A stretch of DNA of 64,000 nt from Pyrrhosoma nymphula (lineage: Eukaryota > Arthropoda > Insecta > Odonata > Coenagrionidae). The DNA is taken from positions 72,079,094-72,143,093 of the forward strand of contig OY754337.1 in the NCBI GenBank assembly GCA_963573305.1, written 5' to 3'. Shown piece after piece: positions 21,840 to 32,531 of the stretch. Position numbers and translations under genes: made by a program. Below the pieces are notes generated by a model. That model was not told the origin of the DNA, ran no database searches, and saw only the letters and a list, made by a program, of their open reading frames with translations. Numbering within the stretch: the stretch's first letter is position 1; each line of letters opens with the position of its first letter.

Positions 21840-22155
21840 TGGTTATTTGAGAAAGCGACCGACAAGTGAGGTAATTTGCATCATGGAGGATGTGTTAGTA
21901 AGGGGAGGGTTATTATGGGATCTGGAGAAGGGTGTAGAGAAACCAGTCGTATAAATTAGCCTGCCGTTAACGAAATGCGCCAAAGAGACCACAGTTGAGC
22001 GTCTCATCAGACAGACGGAGAACTCTACTTGATGTGTCCTCCACGATCTAGTTAGCGATCGGGATTTCAATGAAAAATATCTACCACATGCGGGAGTAGA
22101 ACCTGGGCCCTCGGGATGGGAAGCCAGTACTCTAGCCATCACACCAATTCGATCC
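21840..22155 (-). mobile_element. tRNA-derived SINE, family A
   Basis: Read on the minus strand: GGTGTGATGGCTAGAGTACT, GGCTTCCCATCCCGAGG, then a degraded B box (AGGTTCTACTCCC). The body continues with TCTGATGAGACGCTCAACTG and GGCGCATTTCGTTAACGGCA. The same body occurs in the neighbouring plus-strand copy. A 99-codon open frame across it is fortuitous. Confidence 0.8.
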
Positions 22156-22460
22156 CCTGGAGTACTGGCTAATCAACCTGAGAGTGCGAGTTCGAACCTT
22201 GGTAGTGGGAAAGTTTATTTACACCGGAATCCCGATCTTAACTTGAAAGCTGTATGGTGAGAACATTTTGCGTAGTATTCTGCCCGACGGATGGGACGCT
22301 AAACTGTGTAACTCTTGGCGCATTTCGTTGACAGCAGGATAATGCTGACACCGGGTTGATCTCCATCCTCCCTTCATTCTCCAGATAATCCTTCCCTCAC
22401 CTTATACCCCTTGTAATTAGCGTTAAAAATGACCTCAATAGTCATTCACTTCCCCAAATA
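22156..22460 (+). mobile_element. tRNA-derived SINE, family A
   Basis: GGAGTACTGGCTAATCAACC, a B box GCGAGTTCGAACCTTGG, GAATCCCGATCTTAACTTGA, GACGGATGGGACGCTAAACT, and a tail GACCTCAATAGTCATTCAC. It abuts the minus-strand copy head to head. Confidence 0.8.
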
Positions 22461-22727
22461 ATAAACTTTAATTTATAATTAAATATTAAATTAAACTTGG
22501 GCAATTCCGTGGAAAAAGGGAAATTGGGGCTTTTTTTAAAATCATGAATTAACATGTAGTCATTTCATGCTTGGCATACATGATGTCTAAATTATATTGA
22601 CCAAAATGTTGTTGACTTTCAACTGATTTGAAATGAACATTACTACCAGAAGAAATCATGGGGTTGAATTTTGAAGTTTCAAATAAAAGCACCGCATTTA
22701 GACAATGTTTTAAACTGTATTATTATA

Positions 22728-23102
22728 TTGACAAGTTATAAAAATATCCAATGGCCGTAATAAATTGGCACCACTCGTTAAAATTACACCACAATTGCTG
22801 TGTTGGTTTGCGGGAAAAAAGAGCAATTCCACGCCAGTTACCAACCACAACCTCTCGACCAGAAAACCCTCCTTTGGTGGATTACGAGAATGTTACTTCC
22901 TCGCCAGTGACAACCACAGGCACACACACTCAACCCAAATAAGGATCCTTCGCTAGGGCTAATAGGACCCCGCTAAGGATGCCTGGGTTATGAACACAAA
23001 CTCACTCACAAGCACTCCCACACTCAAACGGGCCCAACTTCTGGAAGAATCTAGCTCAAATGAGCGTAGTCAAAAAACGGCACAAAAACAAGAAAAGACG
23101 AG
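22728..23102 (+). repeat. Unclassified dispersed repeat D, copy 1
   Basis: About 375 bp align with 55447-55847. Shared blocks include AATGGCCGTAATAAATTGGC, TGTTACTTCCTCGCCAGTGA, ACCCCGCTAAGGATG and AATGAGCGTAG. Copies are diverged and have small indels. No ORF of note and no terminal inverted repeats; an LTR, a SINE or an unknown element are all possible. Confidence 0.75.
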
Positions 23103-24189
23103 GGTGTGCGTCGGATACGCGTATTTTGGCCACAAGGTGGCCCTCTTCAGCGAACTGAAGGGAGTAGTCACTTGCAACGCAATGCTGTAAGTCTGTGCAC
23201 CCTTTGCATAATAATATTGAACGCAATTTGCACTTTTTGCATTATAATATTGTACATAAAATACCTTTAGAGTCAATTTAGTTGACTAATTTGGTATTCT
23301 GAATAGCTATTTTGAAAAATTAAAAACTTCATTACTGGAACTGAAATAAAAACATGAACAACTGATAATTGTGCAACGTACGTGACCACAAAGTACTTTT
23401 TCTCTTACTGGGTTATTTTTATTCAAAATAATTGTCATTCCCAAAGTAAATTAAATATTTAATAATAACTTCCTTGGCATGATCAGGTATACCAGTGGAG
23501 GTTAGGTAATCAGGTAAATTTTAATAGTAGAAAAAATGTCCTTCATTGTAGCGTAAGTGACCATGAATCATATAAAAAAGTCTCATGCTCTCATTAACTC
23601 CTAATTCAGATCAACCAGTCACGCCAATGAGCAACGTGCAAATACCTTAACGAGAGAAGAAATGACCCGAATGAAGTGTAAGGAGAGGATAGCTAAACAT
23701 AATAATTTTTAGAGGTGAAATACATAAATCAGAAATAAGAATGCCAATTGTGAATTAGTTATTGCCGTACAAATCAACGAGTTCTTCAGATGAAGCAACC
23801 AATCGAGTTCATCAACGACTACCAAGTTCACCTAGGAAACGAAAAGGTGATGTAAAGAAACTGTTATGTTATCACAGATAAAGGACTGTCAAACCGTGTT
23901 TCAATATTAAGAACAATTTACTTGATCTGTAGACTAACTTCCGAGAACAATATTTTATTAAAGTTTCAGGAATCATTTCATAACGTAATTGACCATGTAA
24001 TTACCCATTAGCTCACTGGAATGACAATATTCACCAATTGGAAACGCAAATTTGATTCAATAAATTTAATAAAAGATATCTTACGGGAAATATAGGCGGC
24101 AGACAGTCCATGTAGTGTTTATCGTAATCAGATGGCTGAGGTCATATCGCAATGGAAACTCAACTCCAAAAAACCCAATGCAAGGTTAT
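23103..24189. other. No recognised feature; short local duplication
   Basis: Near 23207-23257 the block TTTGCATAATAATATTG recurs as TTTTGCATTATAATATTG. Otherwise AT-rich, non-coding. Confidence 0.5.
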
Positions 24190-24280
24190 AACATATATCT
24201 CAGGCGGGATTCGGTCCCGCGACCTCCGGGTTATCTGACGGGTGCGTTGCCCACCGAATTATGATACTGCCGGTCACTTT
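24190..24280 (-). mobile_element. SINE family B, diverged copy
   Basis: The complement reads GTGGGCAACGCACCCGTCAG, ATAACCCGGAGGTCGCGGGA, CCGAATCCCGCC: A- and B-box-like tRNA segments close to the copy at 16045. Confidence 0.6.
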
Positions 24281-24469
24281 GCCATGACCGGACGAAGACG
24301 ACAACTGAATAAAGTGTGATATGCCTTAGTTAATAGAGTAGCGTCGGTGGCCGAAGCAGGATGCATGGCAAGAAATTCAAGCATTCGTTAAAAATTATAA
24401 AAATAGAAGTAATATTATAGTCGGATTTCAAGTACGTAAGTGGCTAGCGTTTCATCCCACAGAATGAAA

Positions 24470-24605
24470 TACCAAAGCTCAAGAGCATGGTAGCATAATA
24501 GGTTGAAGTTAAACGCACAAAGTATAGGTTTCTGTGTTTGAATCCCAGTTCAGGGTGAGGATTTGTTTTCACGGTGAAATTCTCACATTGGTGCTGGTAG
24601 GTTGT
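24470..24605 (+). mobile_element. tRNA-derived SINE, family C
   Basis: GTAGCATAATAGGTTGAAGT, then a B-box-like TGTTTGAATCCCAGT, then GAGGATTTGTTTTCACGGTG. The block after the B box recurs at 29945-30110 and 48215-48310. Confidence 0.5.
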
Positions 24606-25119
24606 ATAGATACCTCTCTCAAGAAGGGTCTGTGCTTACTGGTGGCCTATTGCCTTGAGTTAGAAAACCTATACTGCACTATTTAGAGGGAATAATGGCG
24701 GTCTTTCATTCCGGCTACCCATGAATTCGTAGGAAATACCGGAGATAATTGGCGCATTTTTTTAGTTTTTTGAATTTCATAAGTTATTTTCGCTGTGTTT
24801 GGTAATCATGTCCATCAGTTACTAGATTCTATTTTCATATCTATGTTTAGCAGGTTATCCTCATTTGCAGAATAGAAATTGAGCTAACCAACCCCATGTT
24901 GAGACAAGTTGCTCATACCTTGGAAGTGAGTTGGCACACACACACACACAAACAAGACATAAAAATATACCCAAAGACATTTTAGAAGATCTTTAAGCAC
25001 CCTTTGGGGTTGTAGCTCTTTATATCTTTCTTCTGTAATTTTTTTATAATATATTTCGTAATTCAAACTAATTTCTTTGTTTAATGGTATTCGCAGTGAT
25101 TAGTATTTCAAACAACAAC
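24606..25119. other. No recognised gene; short (CA)n
   Basis: A short CA tract lies near 24935-24950. Nothing else supported. Confidence 0.5.
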
Positions 25120-25281
25120 CATTTTCGGGCTTTCTGCTGCGTAGAGAAAATATGTTTATAAAACTCGTTTCGTTCGTAAAAAAAACGTTTTGTTCTGCCT
25201 ACTGAGAACGACGTCAGTAGACAGTACAAAACGTTGAATTGGACAAAAAAAATTATCTACGCAGCCGAAAACTCGAAAATG
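25120..25281. repeat. Two-tier foldback element
   Basis: Outer arms 25120-25145 and 25256-25281 pair at 23 of 26. Inner arms starting AACGTTTTGT (about 25185-25206) and ending ACAAAACGTT (about 25215-25236) pair at 20 of 22. The intervening single-strand stretches differ in length. It looks like a MITE or a hairpin-RNA-forming locus. Confidence 0.8.
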
Positions 25282-26362
25282 ATTGACAGTGGAAATCGAA
25301 CTAATTTATCAAGAAGCGGGCTTGTATTATTTGATTATGGATTGAAATTGGTCGGCGCAATTGGCTAAAACATCCCACTATCAGTGAGTCAATTTGCCTC
25401 AACACACATTTTTCCATAAAACCGCAGATTTATCCTTTAAAACTGAAATAGCAAAATCAATCCACTCATGTAACATGGAGTAAGTTCTGCATGTCAGAAA
25501 TCTATGCCAGCTCCTTCGTATTAAATGTGTATAGCATCTAAGAGTAGAAAAAGGTTCGACCACGAAAGAATTACTGGCCTAACTCTTCAAAAATTGAACA
25601 CGGCTAATGAATCTCTAGTGAGGAAATGAGGATTGCTGTGGAGCAGTAGTAGTAAACGCACAAGTGAAGAAGGAAGGTAGCATGTGATTGGAGGCGCTAC
25701 AAACCCGTTAACTTCACAATTTAATAGACTACGCCTACTTGTCCCTGTAGCCAACAAGCTTTCATCTCCCCTGCACAGCTTACTTCTTGAAGGCTCGGGA
25801 TGTTTTTTTCTCTTCGGACAAACGGATAGCGATGGACCCAAGTTCATTAATCAAGCGGTTAGTTCGACTTCCGTGGACTGGACGCAATGGTATCATGTTT
25901 TTTTGGAAGCGATATCTCTCGAGCAATCGCAACGTCAGGCGCATTCTTGGGTCAATTTCGTTAGCCCGAGATCTGAAAATTTTTCAAAACATGTTACTGC
26001 TCTAATTCCTTGCGATCCGGGCGTGAATTGAAGGTGAAGGACAGCTTGAATAGGGGTGCTAGGACGTTATAAGAACCAGATCAAGGTCGCAAATGAATCA
26101 AATGGAGCCTGTCGCTCATCCCTGCTAACCTCTAACAGTTGCATGCCAGAGCCAAATTTAGATGCCAGAACACGCATTGGGCTTCGTTCAATTTTGGGAA
26201 GAGGTGGGTCCTTTTCTTGGGGAGCATTGGTTTACGCCTTCATTTCTCTTGATCGTCCCTTGCGCCTTACGTTGCATTACTTAGGGAGGGACATGAGTAA
26301 GAATAACAGAATGTGCTGCTGCTGGAAGTTTTCCGCTACGTCTCCTTTGTTAGGCGGGTTAA
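25282..26362. other. No recognised feature
   Basis: A 115-codon plus frame (25684-26031) and overlapping minus frame lack any motif I know. GC content is somewhat higher than in the flanks, so a decayed element is possible. Confidence 0.4.
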
Positions 26363-26630
26363 AATTGGTGTGATGGCTCAAGTATTTGCTTCCTATCCTG
26401 AGGGTGCGGGTTAAAATCTAGGCAGTGTATGAGATTCTTCATTGAGATTCCCAATCCTAGTTTTCGATTCTCAGCGCTCCGTTCATTCCCGTGGGTTTCA
26501 ATGGTAGTGTTCCGTCTGTCGGATGGGACGTTAAACTCCCCTCGGTGTATTTCGTTATGAGTAGGCCTATTACGACGCTGGGTTCCTCTCAAATAGCCAC
26601 CCTTCCTCAAATACCTAAATAATTCTGGAA
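26363..26630 (+). mobile_element. tRNA-derived SINE, family A
   Basis: TTGGTGTGATGGCTCAAGTA, a decayed B box GTGCGGGTTAAAATC, GTCTGTCGGATGGGACGTTA and ACCCTTCCTCAAATACCTAA match the other family-A copies. Confidence 0.75.
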
Positions 26631-26739
26631 GAAAGGAGAAAAAATAGCAGGCTGTGTGGAAAGTTCAAAATAGTAAAGAAACAGGAAGCCTGGGGGGAAC
26701 TACGTGATTAATTAGAGGAGCCAACATTCATGGGAAAGA

Positions 26740-26935
26740 TCGACCATTCCTACAAAATTAAACAGAGAATGCACAAACTAATTCTAAGAAAAATTCATTT
26801 CTAAACAGAACAATAAATTATAGAATGGAATCAATTTACTGGAGGGCTATTTGATCTCTTCCCAACAAGTTTGAATGCATTTAAGAAAAGACATGATGCT
26901 GAATTATCTTAATATTTCTGTTTGGACCTGACTCT
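26740..26935 (+). pseudogene. LINE RT extreme C-terminal remnant
   Basis: Frames give KIHF..NRTINY.MES and, in the next frame, EWNQFTGGLFDLFPTSLNAF then KKRHD. This follows the CR1/Jockey-type ending pattern F..R....WN.LP..V..A.SLN.FK..LD. Frameshifted and isolated; no upstream RT motif. Confidence 0.45.
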
Positions 26936-27892
26936 AACTTTCAATAATGTTATTTTATTTTAATGTTATGCAAATTTAATTTTAATGCTAGGTATGTGAG
27001 ATTCTTTATATGATCCTAAGAGCATAATTAAAGTTGTGCCACTAGACCCTCTATACTTGGAATTAACAATCTAATGAATAAAATAATCCTCCCCAACCAT
27101 TTTACTCAAATGACCGAATTAAGATGTCAGATGCCTCCCCAAGTAAACAACTTACCCTTATTCTCCCAAGATTATAAAACATTCCTTAGATCCTTACGAA
27201 ATTGGCCCAATCATTCCATTCCAAATATTCCATTTTCTAGTTTCCCTAGCACAAATAAGCAGATCTACGGCACACACTGGACTCATTTCAATATTTTTAA
27301 GATGAAACCTTTTATTTTTTAAGCATTTCTCTTCTTGCTGAATATTTTAAATGAGTCCAATGATAAGTGATATTCCGTGATACTAGCCAAGTACTACGCG
27401 GCTTTTGGCTCAAATGAAAACTAATTAGTTTTGTCATAGTCTTTGGCCCATTCAATCGCTGTGACATGAAGTATGTCATCATAAAAACCTTTTCAGTATC
27501 ATAAATCAATTATCTGGTTATTCTAGCAAGTTGAGCTCTCTTCGGCCTCGATTAAAAAATCTCAGGATTAAGTCAACACCAAGGCGCGGATGTGGGGCTA
27601 AATTTTGAGCGAGGCTATTGTTATACCGTGAAGAACTCTGTTTTCGAAATTATGCAAGGCTGGTCGGTTGGAATTACAGTGGGATGCTCGAACCCCCACT
27701 TTCAGTTTCAACAAGAAATTTAATTGCCTGAAAAACATATTCATGGCCGAATACAAGGTTGTTTAGAGCACTTGTAGTGGAGTCTGCTGATCTGGGTTCA
27801 AATTACATTCGAATGGCCTTATTCAGGAGGAACTCGACCTCGACAATTCCTTGGACGTGGCGTCATAGACTCGATAAATCTTCAATTGTAGG
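26936..27892. other. No recognised feature
   Basis: Short frames only, without motifs. Confidence 0.45.
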
Positions 27893-28470
27893 GGGGTATC
27901 GGGTTGGTGTGGTGGCTAGAGTACTGGCTACCCAGCCCGTTGGTTCGGGTTCAAATCCCGGCGGCGATCTTCTATTATAATCCCGATCTCAAATTGAGTG
28001 CAATGCAGATAGTACTTCAAGCTAAGTACTCCAATCGTCACAATGTAGAGCTCTCTTAAAGGTGGTCAAAAAACGAAAAATTGACTAACGAAGGCCACTG
28101 AATGTATTAAATCATCATTTAATTCAGGCTTACACTAGAACTACCTGGTCACGCGCGCGCATGACGTATTAAATCAGTCAAATTGGACAATGAATTGATT
28201 TTTTTTATAAATGTGACTTCACAAACGTATTAAACGAGCTAAAAAACCCAGGTGAAACCATTTGCGACTAAGTTCTATAGGTATTTAATATAGTGACCAC
28301 CTTTTTGGTTGTTGCCCACACTATACGTCGGATGAGACGTCAAACTTTGGCCCTCTTGGAGCCTTTTGTTGAGAATTATCCATTGTCGACGCCGAGTTTC
28401 TCTCCTCCCATTCCTCAATTCCCCAAATAATCCTTCCCTCGACAGCCTAAGAAACCGAAAGAGCGCAAAT
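27893..28470 (+). mobile_element. SINE family A, split by a MITE
   Basis: The head GTTGGTGTGGTGGCTAGAGT, ACTGGCTACCCAGCC and B box GGGTTCAAATCCCGG is the best-preserved in the window. The body breaks off near 28057 and resumes near 28305 with TCGGATGAGACGTCAAACTT and AATAATCCTTCCCTCGACAG. Confidence 0.8.
28058..28304. mobile_element. MITE inserted in SINE
   Basis: The 11-bp termini AAAGGTGGTCA and TGACCACCTTT are exact reverse complements. The left end is preceded by TTAA (28056-28059); the right lacks an intact TTAA. The GGTGGT-type end recalls the TTAA elements at 13883 and 18727. It interrupts the SINE copy, so it is younger. Confidence 0.6.
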
Positions 28471-28924
28471 GACCAAAACTGTCGGTCAAATGCCCCCCCC
28501 CCTAAAAAAAAAACCAGCCATCTTATCTTATAAACATGTTGCAGTATTTGATTTTTTCGATGCTCTGACGTCAAGAATTCCAGCCTTGTCTAGGATCGAA
28601 AAATTCTGAGGCACCCCTGAATATGACACAAGGTGGATGACTTTTTGAAGTGGAGCACTCTTTATGGATGGGGTGTAATCTCGCAAAAGCATAGCGTCAC
28701 GCGACACCCGACTCCCGGACGGATCGACTGCTGTATCTTTGCGTGGTTACGTTTGTGCATGCGCTTCGAATTGATTCACTATACTATCACTAGAGGGATA
28801 TAGTGTATTTCATATAAATATTTAAGTCTATGTGTATTTCGTATAATTATCATCAATATATAAATGTATTTTCATATTCATATTTTCAGAAATATTGATT
28901 TTATAATTTATGTTTATTTATATA
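28471..28924. other. No recognised feature
   Basis: Contains short poly-C/poly-A runs near 28494-28512; otherwise nothing supported. Confidence 0.5.
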
Positions 28925-29625
28925 CAACTAGCTGAACCCGGCAGACTTTGTCCTGCCAGTGTATATTTATTTCATCTTTATACAGAGTCATCGAAAACGT
29001 TGTTCGTGATTTCATTTGTCAATTACTCGAGAAATAATTATTATCGAGGCATTCGTTCTTATTGGGGGCATTTCAATGCGATTAAGGGTCCCGTGCACTT
29101 TTTGAAATCTCCAAATTCTTGGTTGCTACAACAATAATAAAAGAATCATTTATGTATAGCCCTCTACCACGAAATTCGGTGTTTGTTTACATCAGAAATG
29201 GATCGGAGACAACAATGAAAGACCCATTAAAAGAGCTACAAAAATCGTTTAAATTGCGTAATTAATCGTTAACTAGATGATTTATCATAAAAACATCGAA
29301 AGAATAAGATATTTCAGAGTTTCGACATTCCGATGAAGAAAACATAAAAGCGATCGGTACAAATTCAAGTATTTTAATGAACGAAAAATTAAAGCACTGC
29401 ACCGTGAAGAATGTAAAACTCCGTGTAATCTTATGGGAAAAATTGTAAATGTAATTTAAAATTCATGTATTATTCCTACACTATATATTATAACCCGTTT
29501 AACGTCCCGGAACGGGGATGAACAAATTGTGAAGATTTCAGCGAAATCGGTCCAGCCATTATCCAAGTTAACCGCTTACCAACAAAATGCGCAATCCATT
29601 TTTATTTATAAGAAGAAGATATGTA
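28925..29625 (+). repeat. Dispersed repeat of the ACTAGCTGAACCCGGC type
   Basis: It begins ACTAGCTGAACCCGGCAGAC with TTTGTCCTGCC. It ends GAAGATTTCAGCGAAATCGG, CCAGCCATTATCC and TTTTATTTATAAGAAGAAGA. Very similar start and end blocks flank a common insect repeat class that I know from memory as a LINE 3'-end or related non-autonomous sequence; I do not fix its class. No ORF of note. Confidence 0.55.
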
Positions 29626-29944
29626 CTCCCCACCGCTAGTCATATCCGTTCTCAGTGTTCCACGTCTGTCGACTTTCCCGCGACGGCCATACCGTTGTTT
29701 TAACAGTGAATTTCTCAAATTTGTGGGTCTCCACAGCAAATGGCTCAGCTAAAGTTGCACTCGTGGCTGCTCTTGGCGTACTTTGAAGTCTTAAAAGGTA
29801 TACGATTGTGCGTTTAAATGAATTTTAACTCCCAGAGAGAGGCACAAAGCACACTAGTACTTCGTTGCGTTGCATGCACGGTGCCTGGCAAGACCATCTC
29901 TTTCCTTTACTGCTTCCACAAAATTCTCAGAGGATGATGGCACA
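29626..29944. other. No recognised feature
   Basis: Nothing supported. Confidence 0.5.
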
Positions 29945-30110
29945 TTGTTGGCTTAATTGGTTAAGGCGTTTGTCGTGCAATTGAAGGATTTCTGTTCGGA
30001 TTCCAGTCCAGGCGAATATTAGCAAAAGAGTTTTTCAATGTGAATTTCTCCTTGGTAACCAAAATAAGTAAATAAAACCATTTTTTCACCCAGGTGGATC
30101 AAGCCTTGGG
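29945..30110 (+). mobile_element. tRNA-derived SINE, family C
   Basis: A tRNA-like head GGCTTAATTGGTTAAGGCGT has a clear A-box, followed by a degraded B box TTCGGATTCCAGTCC. The body GAGTTTTTCAATGTGAATTT resembles the copy at 24470. Confidence 0.6.
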
Positions 30111-30894
30111 AGGTCTATGTATCATTTTTATCTAAAAGTTAAAAAGTACTCCGTTGTAGGAATTAAAGCTATGAAAAAACCATCAAGAGGATGACCTGAC
30201 TTTTATAAATAATGTAAATACAGGGTCATCCATAATCAATGAAAAATGTATTTCAAAGTACAAGAATGAAAGCACAAAAGTAGATGGTGACATTTGAAAT
30301 AAGTAGCAGTGTAAAAGGCATAAGAAAATAGCAGAATTATACAAGAAAAGCTTCCTGAGGCGAAAATGAAATGCTATTTCCCAAATGAGAAATCATTATT
30401 TCCATCTTCGCATTATTTGAATAAATTGTGACTTCAAAATTGTTGCAAAAATCTCAAAAAGGGAAATTATCTTCATAAATTTTATCGGATACCTATATTT
30501 CATAAAGATTGTCAAAAATAAAGACGCGTAACCCTTCGGAGGACCATCGGAATAATGGCCCATCGAAATAGTCGTGACTTTTTCGGTTATGAAAAACATT
30601 TAAAACTAATCATTTGTGTAAGTCTGGTAATATGCAGCCTTACACTCTTCCTCGTTCTTTACTAATTCCATTGTACCATGATAGTTATTTTGTTTTGCAT
30701 ATCGTTTTATTTTGCTGACGCATTCATGCCTTGGCCTACTTTGCAGGACTTTTCAATCTGTTTTCCCTTCTATCAAGCCTTTTCCTTCGTCATCAATCAA
30801 AAGTATATTATGTCTCGAATCTTAGCCAGTCCAACGGGATCTTTTATTTTATTTAATCTCCTCTTGTATCTTTTAAATGCTTTACTCGTTTCTG
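30111..30894. other. No recognised feature
   Basis: AT-rich, no motif-bearing frames. Confidence 0.5.
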
Positions 30895-31095
30895 ATTGCA
30901 TTCGTCCATTTTATCTTCAGCATCTGTGAAGCATCTTGTGCAGCATCTGAGAAGCATCTGTGCACCATCTGTGCCTGCATCTGTGTAGCATCATGCCCTG
31001 ATGACGATGGACGACAACACGTACGTCGAAACGTCGGCAGAGATGCAGAGTTTAACCTGATGGCAAGCCCGAACAACCGTCAACAACATCTTCAG
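30895..31095 (+). mobile_element. PLE-like terminal-repeat fragment
   Basis: A GCATCTG-rich minisatellite (about 30918-30990) leads into a hammerhead-like core at 30998-31031. The downstream block GAAACGTCGGCAGAGATGCA and AACCTGATGGC resembles 41063-41095. GACGATGG...CGTCGAAACGTC is shared with the sequence immediately after the bona fide PLE ORF at 1845-1872. No RT remains. Confidence 0.6.
30998..31031 (+). ncRNA. Hammerhead-ribozyme-like core of PLE
   Basis: Intact CTGATGA (30998-31004) and GAAA (31028-31031) are separated by 23 nt. GACG (31003-31006) can pair with CGTC (31024-31027), but that pairing overlaps the core, and a regular stem II directly after CTGATGA is weak. So catalysis is uncertain; the association with PLE ends is the stronger inference. 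Confidence 0.5.
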
Positions 31096-31464
31096 CATCT
31101 GCTTGCAAAACCAGGTACCGAAATCTCCAATTGTATTTCGTTTCTTTTTTACAGCGTCCATGTCTCTAATCCGTTTCATTTAGCGTGAGTCCAAGATAAT
31201 AGCCTAGTTGACAGTTGGAAATGCAGCCATTTTGTAAACCCGTCCAATGCCGTTTGATATAATGGAGTCACGTGACCGAATAATCCAGGATGGCTGCCAT
31301 TATTTAAATCATTAGATCGCGAAAAAATCGTTTACTTTTATTTTCTTTCTAAGCAAAATCAGTATATTTCAACAGTGCTATTATCTTGGACGGACTAGCT
31401 ATTTCCATGTCCGATGCACCTGATTTTTTCTCATAAAAGTTGTGCTTTGAAGCATCGCCTTGAC
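31096..31464. other. No recognised feature
   Basis: Nothing supported. Confidence 0.45.
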
Positions 31465-32092
31465 GCATCTACATCTACGTGGTTCCCTGAAAACCACCTC
31501 AACGGTGTGCGGCAGGATGTGATTCCAAACCAGGTCATGCACCAACCGTCAAGCCCACTGCCATGCTGTAATTAGCAATTTTACTGAATATACTATAAAG
31601 TTAAATTCAGTAAGGTACATGCGTGGAAGGACATCATATGCAACACCATTCTACTCGTGCGGAATAGACACTGCACTCCACTCTTGCATAAGGGGACCAT
31701 TTGTTAAGAGTTACGCTGGTATGCTAAGGTAATTAAAAAACTTCAGCCACATAAAAAAGAAAATCAAATAGCATCCCATGCAGGCATTGGAAACAGAAAC
31801 ATTTTAAGAATAAAATCAAAGCTACTTATCGTTACCATTAACGTTGTTGGCGGTATAGTTCGTTGCTATTTTGGTCATTATTCATACGAGGAAATAAGTA
31901 CATTTTAAACCTGTCCGTCTTGCTATTTATTACTCTGATTTTATGCATGCGTTCAAGTCTTTCATAGTTGCACTGGGTTCTTAATATGCTACTCAAGTCT
32001 TTGGAGAAGTAACCTGCTTCAAATTTACTCAGTAAGTTAAGCCTATTCTTGAAGCTTGAAACGATGCGTCTCAGGGTCTGCGATAACAACGG
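31465..32092 (-). mobile_element. CR1/L2-like LINE 3' fragment
   Basis: On the minus strand, a frame at 32089-31838 gives RLNLLSKFEAGYFSKDLSSI, ERLERMHKIRVINSKTDRFK and MYLFPRMN. This parallels RLRLLEQLRIDIFQSDTENI, DKLREIFCRTDRYGNSFFPR of the LINE at 45188-47878. The element ends at 31465-31515 with CCTGCCGCACACCGTTGAGG, TGGTTTTC and ACGTAGATGTAGATG, the family tail. It is 5'-truncated near 32092. Confidence 0.75.
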
Positions 32093-32511
32093 CAGTCCAG
32101 TCTGCTGGGCACATAATATTTGTCACTCTTCGGCCATCGCGTCCGTTAACGTCACGTTGAAAAACGTCGATCGTAATCCCGTCATAACTCTACGCTGACA
32201 ACTCGTACGGGGGTAGGAAGTGTGCCACGTTTGTTCAGTGAGGCAGTAACCTGCTTCACCACGGCTGAGTTACCACTCATGAAATGATTGATTTGAGGAG
32301 GCGACTGGCAACTGTGGCCATTTCCGTTAGTGAAGGTACATACATAGATTGGCGGGTTGGTATCAGTTGGATCACAATGGGGAAGGAGGAAAACCTGGTG
32401 TCGTCATCATTCTTCTCTTTAGCGAATGGCGCCGAGCCAAGGGACCACGTATCATATCCAACCGACGCGACTCGACGGAGCCAAATATTGTTGGATAATT
32501 CTTCCAGCACT
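32093..32511. other. No recognised feature
   Basis: Overlapping 85-93-codon frames on both strands (32277-32565) are chance or belong to an unknown repeat; the upper one runs into the hAT element. Confidence 0.4.
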
Positions 32512-32531
32512 ACTCTGAACATAGTTGGGAT

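Noticed and set aside
21843..22142. 99-codon minus-strand ORF
   Set aside because: It lies entirely within a SINE copy.
25684..26031. 115-codon plus-strand ORF
   Set aside because: Overlapping open frames exist on both strands with no family signature; a chance ORF in a higher-GC patch.
30918..30990. CRISPR-like or short regular repeat array
   Set aside because: The GCATCTG units are short, irregular and without unique spacers: a minisatellite.
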